5,827 nucleotides of DNA from Methanobrevibacter ruminantium (GTDB lineage Archaea > Methanobacteriota > Methanobacteria > Methanobacteriales > Methanobacteriaceae). The translations under genes were made by a program, and so were the position numbers. The notes under the pieces were generated by a model. That model did not search any database and was not told the origin of the DNA. It was given only the letters and a program-made list of their open reading frames with translations. Where the stretch lies: positions 1 through 5,827 of the forward strand of contig SFKZ01000047.1 of NCBI GenBank assembly GCA_004553595.1, in the 5' to 3' direction. This document shows, piece after piece, positions 5,762 to 5,827 of the stretch. How positions within the stretch are numbered: position 1 is the stretch's first letter; every line of letters starts with the position of its first letter.

Positions 5762-5827
5762 AATAGCCTAAGATAGAAAAAGAGGTTTGAATCGGATAAA
5801 ATGTTTTTACCGCAAAACAACAAACCG
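5731..5827 (+). repeat. Right copy of 97-bp perfect terminal inverted repeat (probable end of a mobile element)
   Basis: This is the exact reverse complement of 1-97. Its inner edge falls in codon 96 of the histidine kinase and replaces the rest of that gene with nine foreign codons and a stop. The flanks just inside the two copies (gactcaat on this side, tgcttaat on the other) share no direct repeat. That argues against both edges belonging to one insertion in a circular molecule. The sequence TTGTGG at 5747-5752 with TAAGAT at 5769-5774 (16-nt spacing) could be a weak outward promoter before the ATG at 5801. A perfect TATAAT at 5735-5740 has no matching -35. Confidence 0.85.
5801..5827 (+). 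CDS. Possible start of an outward-reading frame in the right repeat (first nine codons only)
   Basis: ATG 5801 begins MFLPQNNKP and runs off the window. It is identical to the frame on the minus strand at 27-1. It lies 70 nt beyond the repeat edge, with AGAGG 16 nt and GGA 4 nt upstream. It could be the N-terminus of the element's transposase, but the stretch is too short to identify. Confidence 0.25.

Noticed and set aside
1..5827. tRNA, rRNA, riboswitch or CRISPR array
   Set aside because: No cloverleaf-like sequence, conserved rRNA segment, structured leader or spaced direct DNA repeat was seen on either strand by eye.

Overview
The window looks like an AT-rich bacterial fragment, most likely from a host-associated spirochaete of the Treponema type. 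This is inferred from gene content: a LytTR response regulator next to a GHKL-type histidine kinase, and a formylglycine-generating-enzyme-like (FGE-like) fold attached to a secreted transglutaminase-like domain. A low-GC Firmicute cannot be excluded from sequence reading alone. All credible genes lie on the + strand.

Layout. Positions 1-97 and 5731-5827 are a perfect 97-bp inverted repeat, and its outer ends are the ends of the window. Next comes a long, very AT-rich gene (131-2275) for a YD/RHS-like repeat protein with a possible PDZ-like C-terminal domain. A 157-bp gap (2276-2432) follows, most of it an in-frame open extension of that gene. Then comes a tight four-gene run: an unrecognised 277-residue acidic protein (2433-3266), a secreted transglutaminase-like/FGE-like fusion (3269-4708), a LytTR-family response regulator (4712-5428) and a membrane sensor histidine kinase (5444-5761). 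The kinase is cut off after its phospho-acceptor histidine.

The first two junctions in this run are 2 and 3 nt, and the kinase frame follows after about 15 nt, so the four probably form one operon. Such an operon would link an exported protein (the transglutaminase-like/FGE-like fusion) and a soluble protein of unknown role to a signalling pair. What the pair senses and regulates cannot be read from this window.

The inverted repeat interrupts genes on both sides. The kinase loses its ATPase domain at the inner edge of the right copy, and the first gene's frame is open right up to the inner edge of the left copy. Read outward, both copies carry the same possible start of a reading frame (MFLPQNNKP). 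The simplest explanation is that the window is a stretch, perhaps a whole assembly contig, lying between two inward-facing copies of one mobile element. G+C content varies strongly: it is lowest in the first gene and the FGE-like part, and highest in the transglutaminase core and the response regulator. This suggests a mosaic accessory region.
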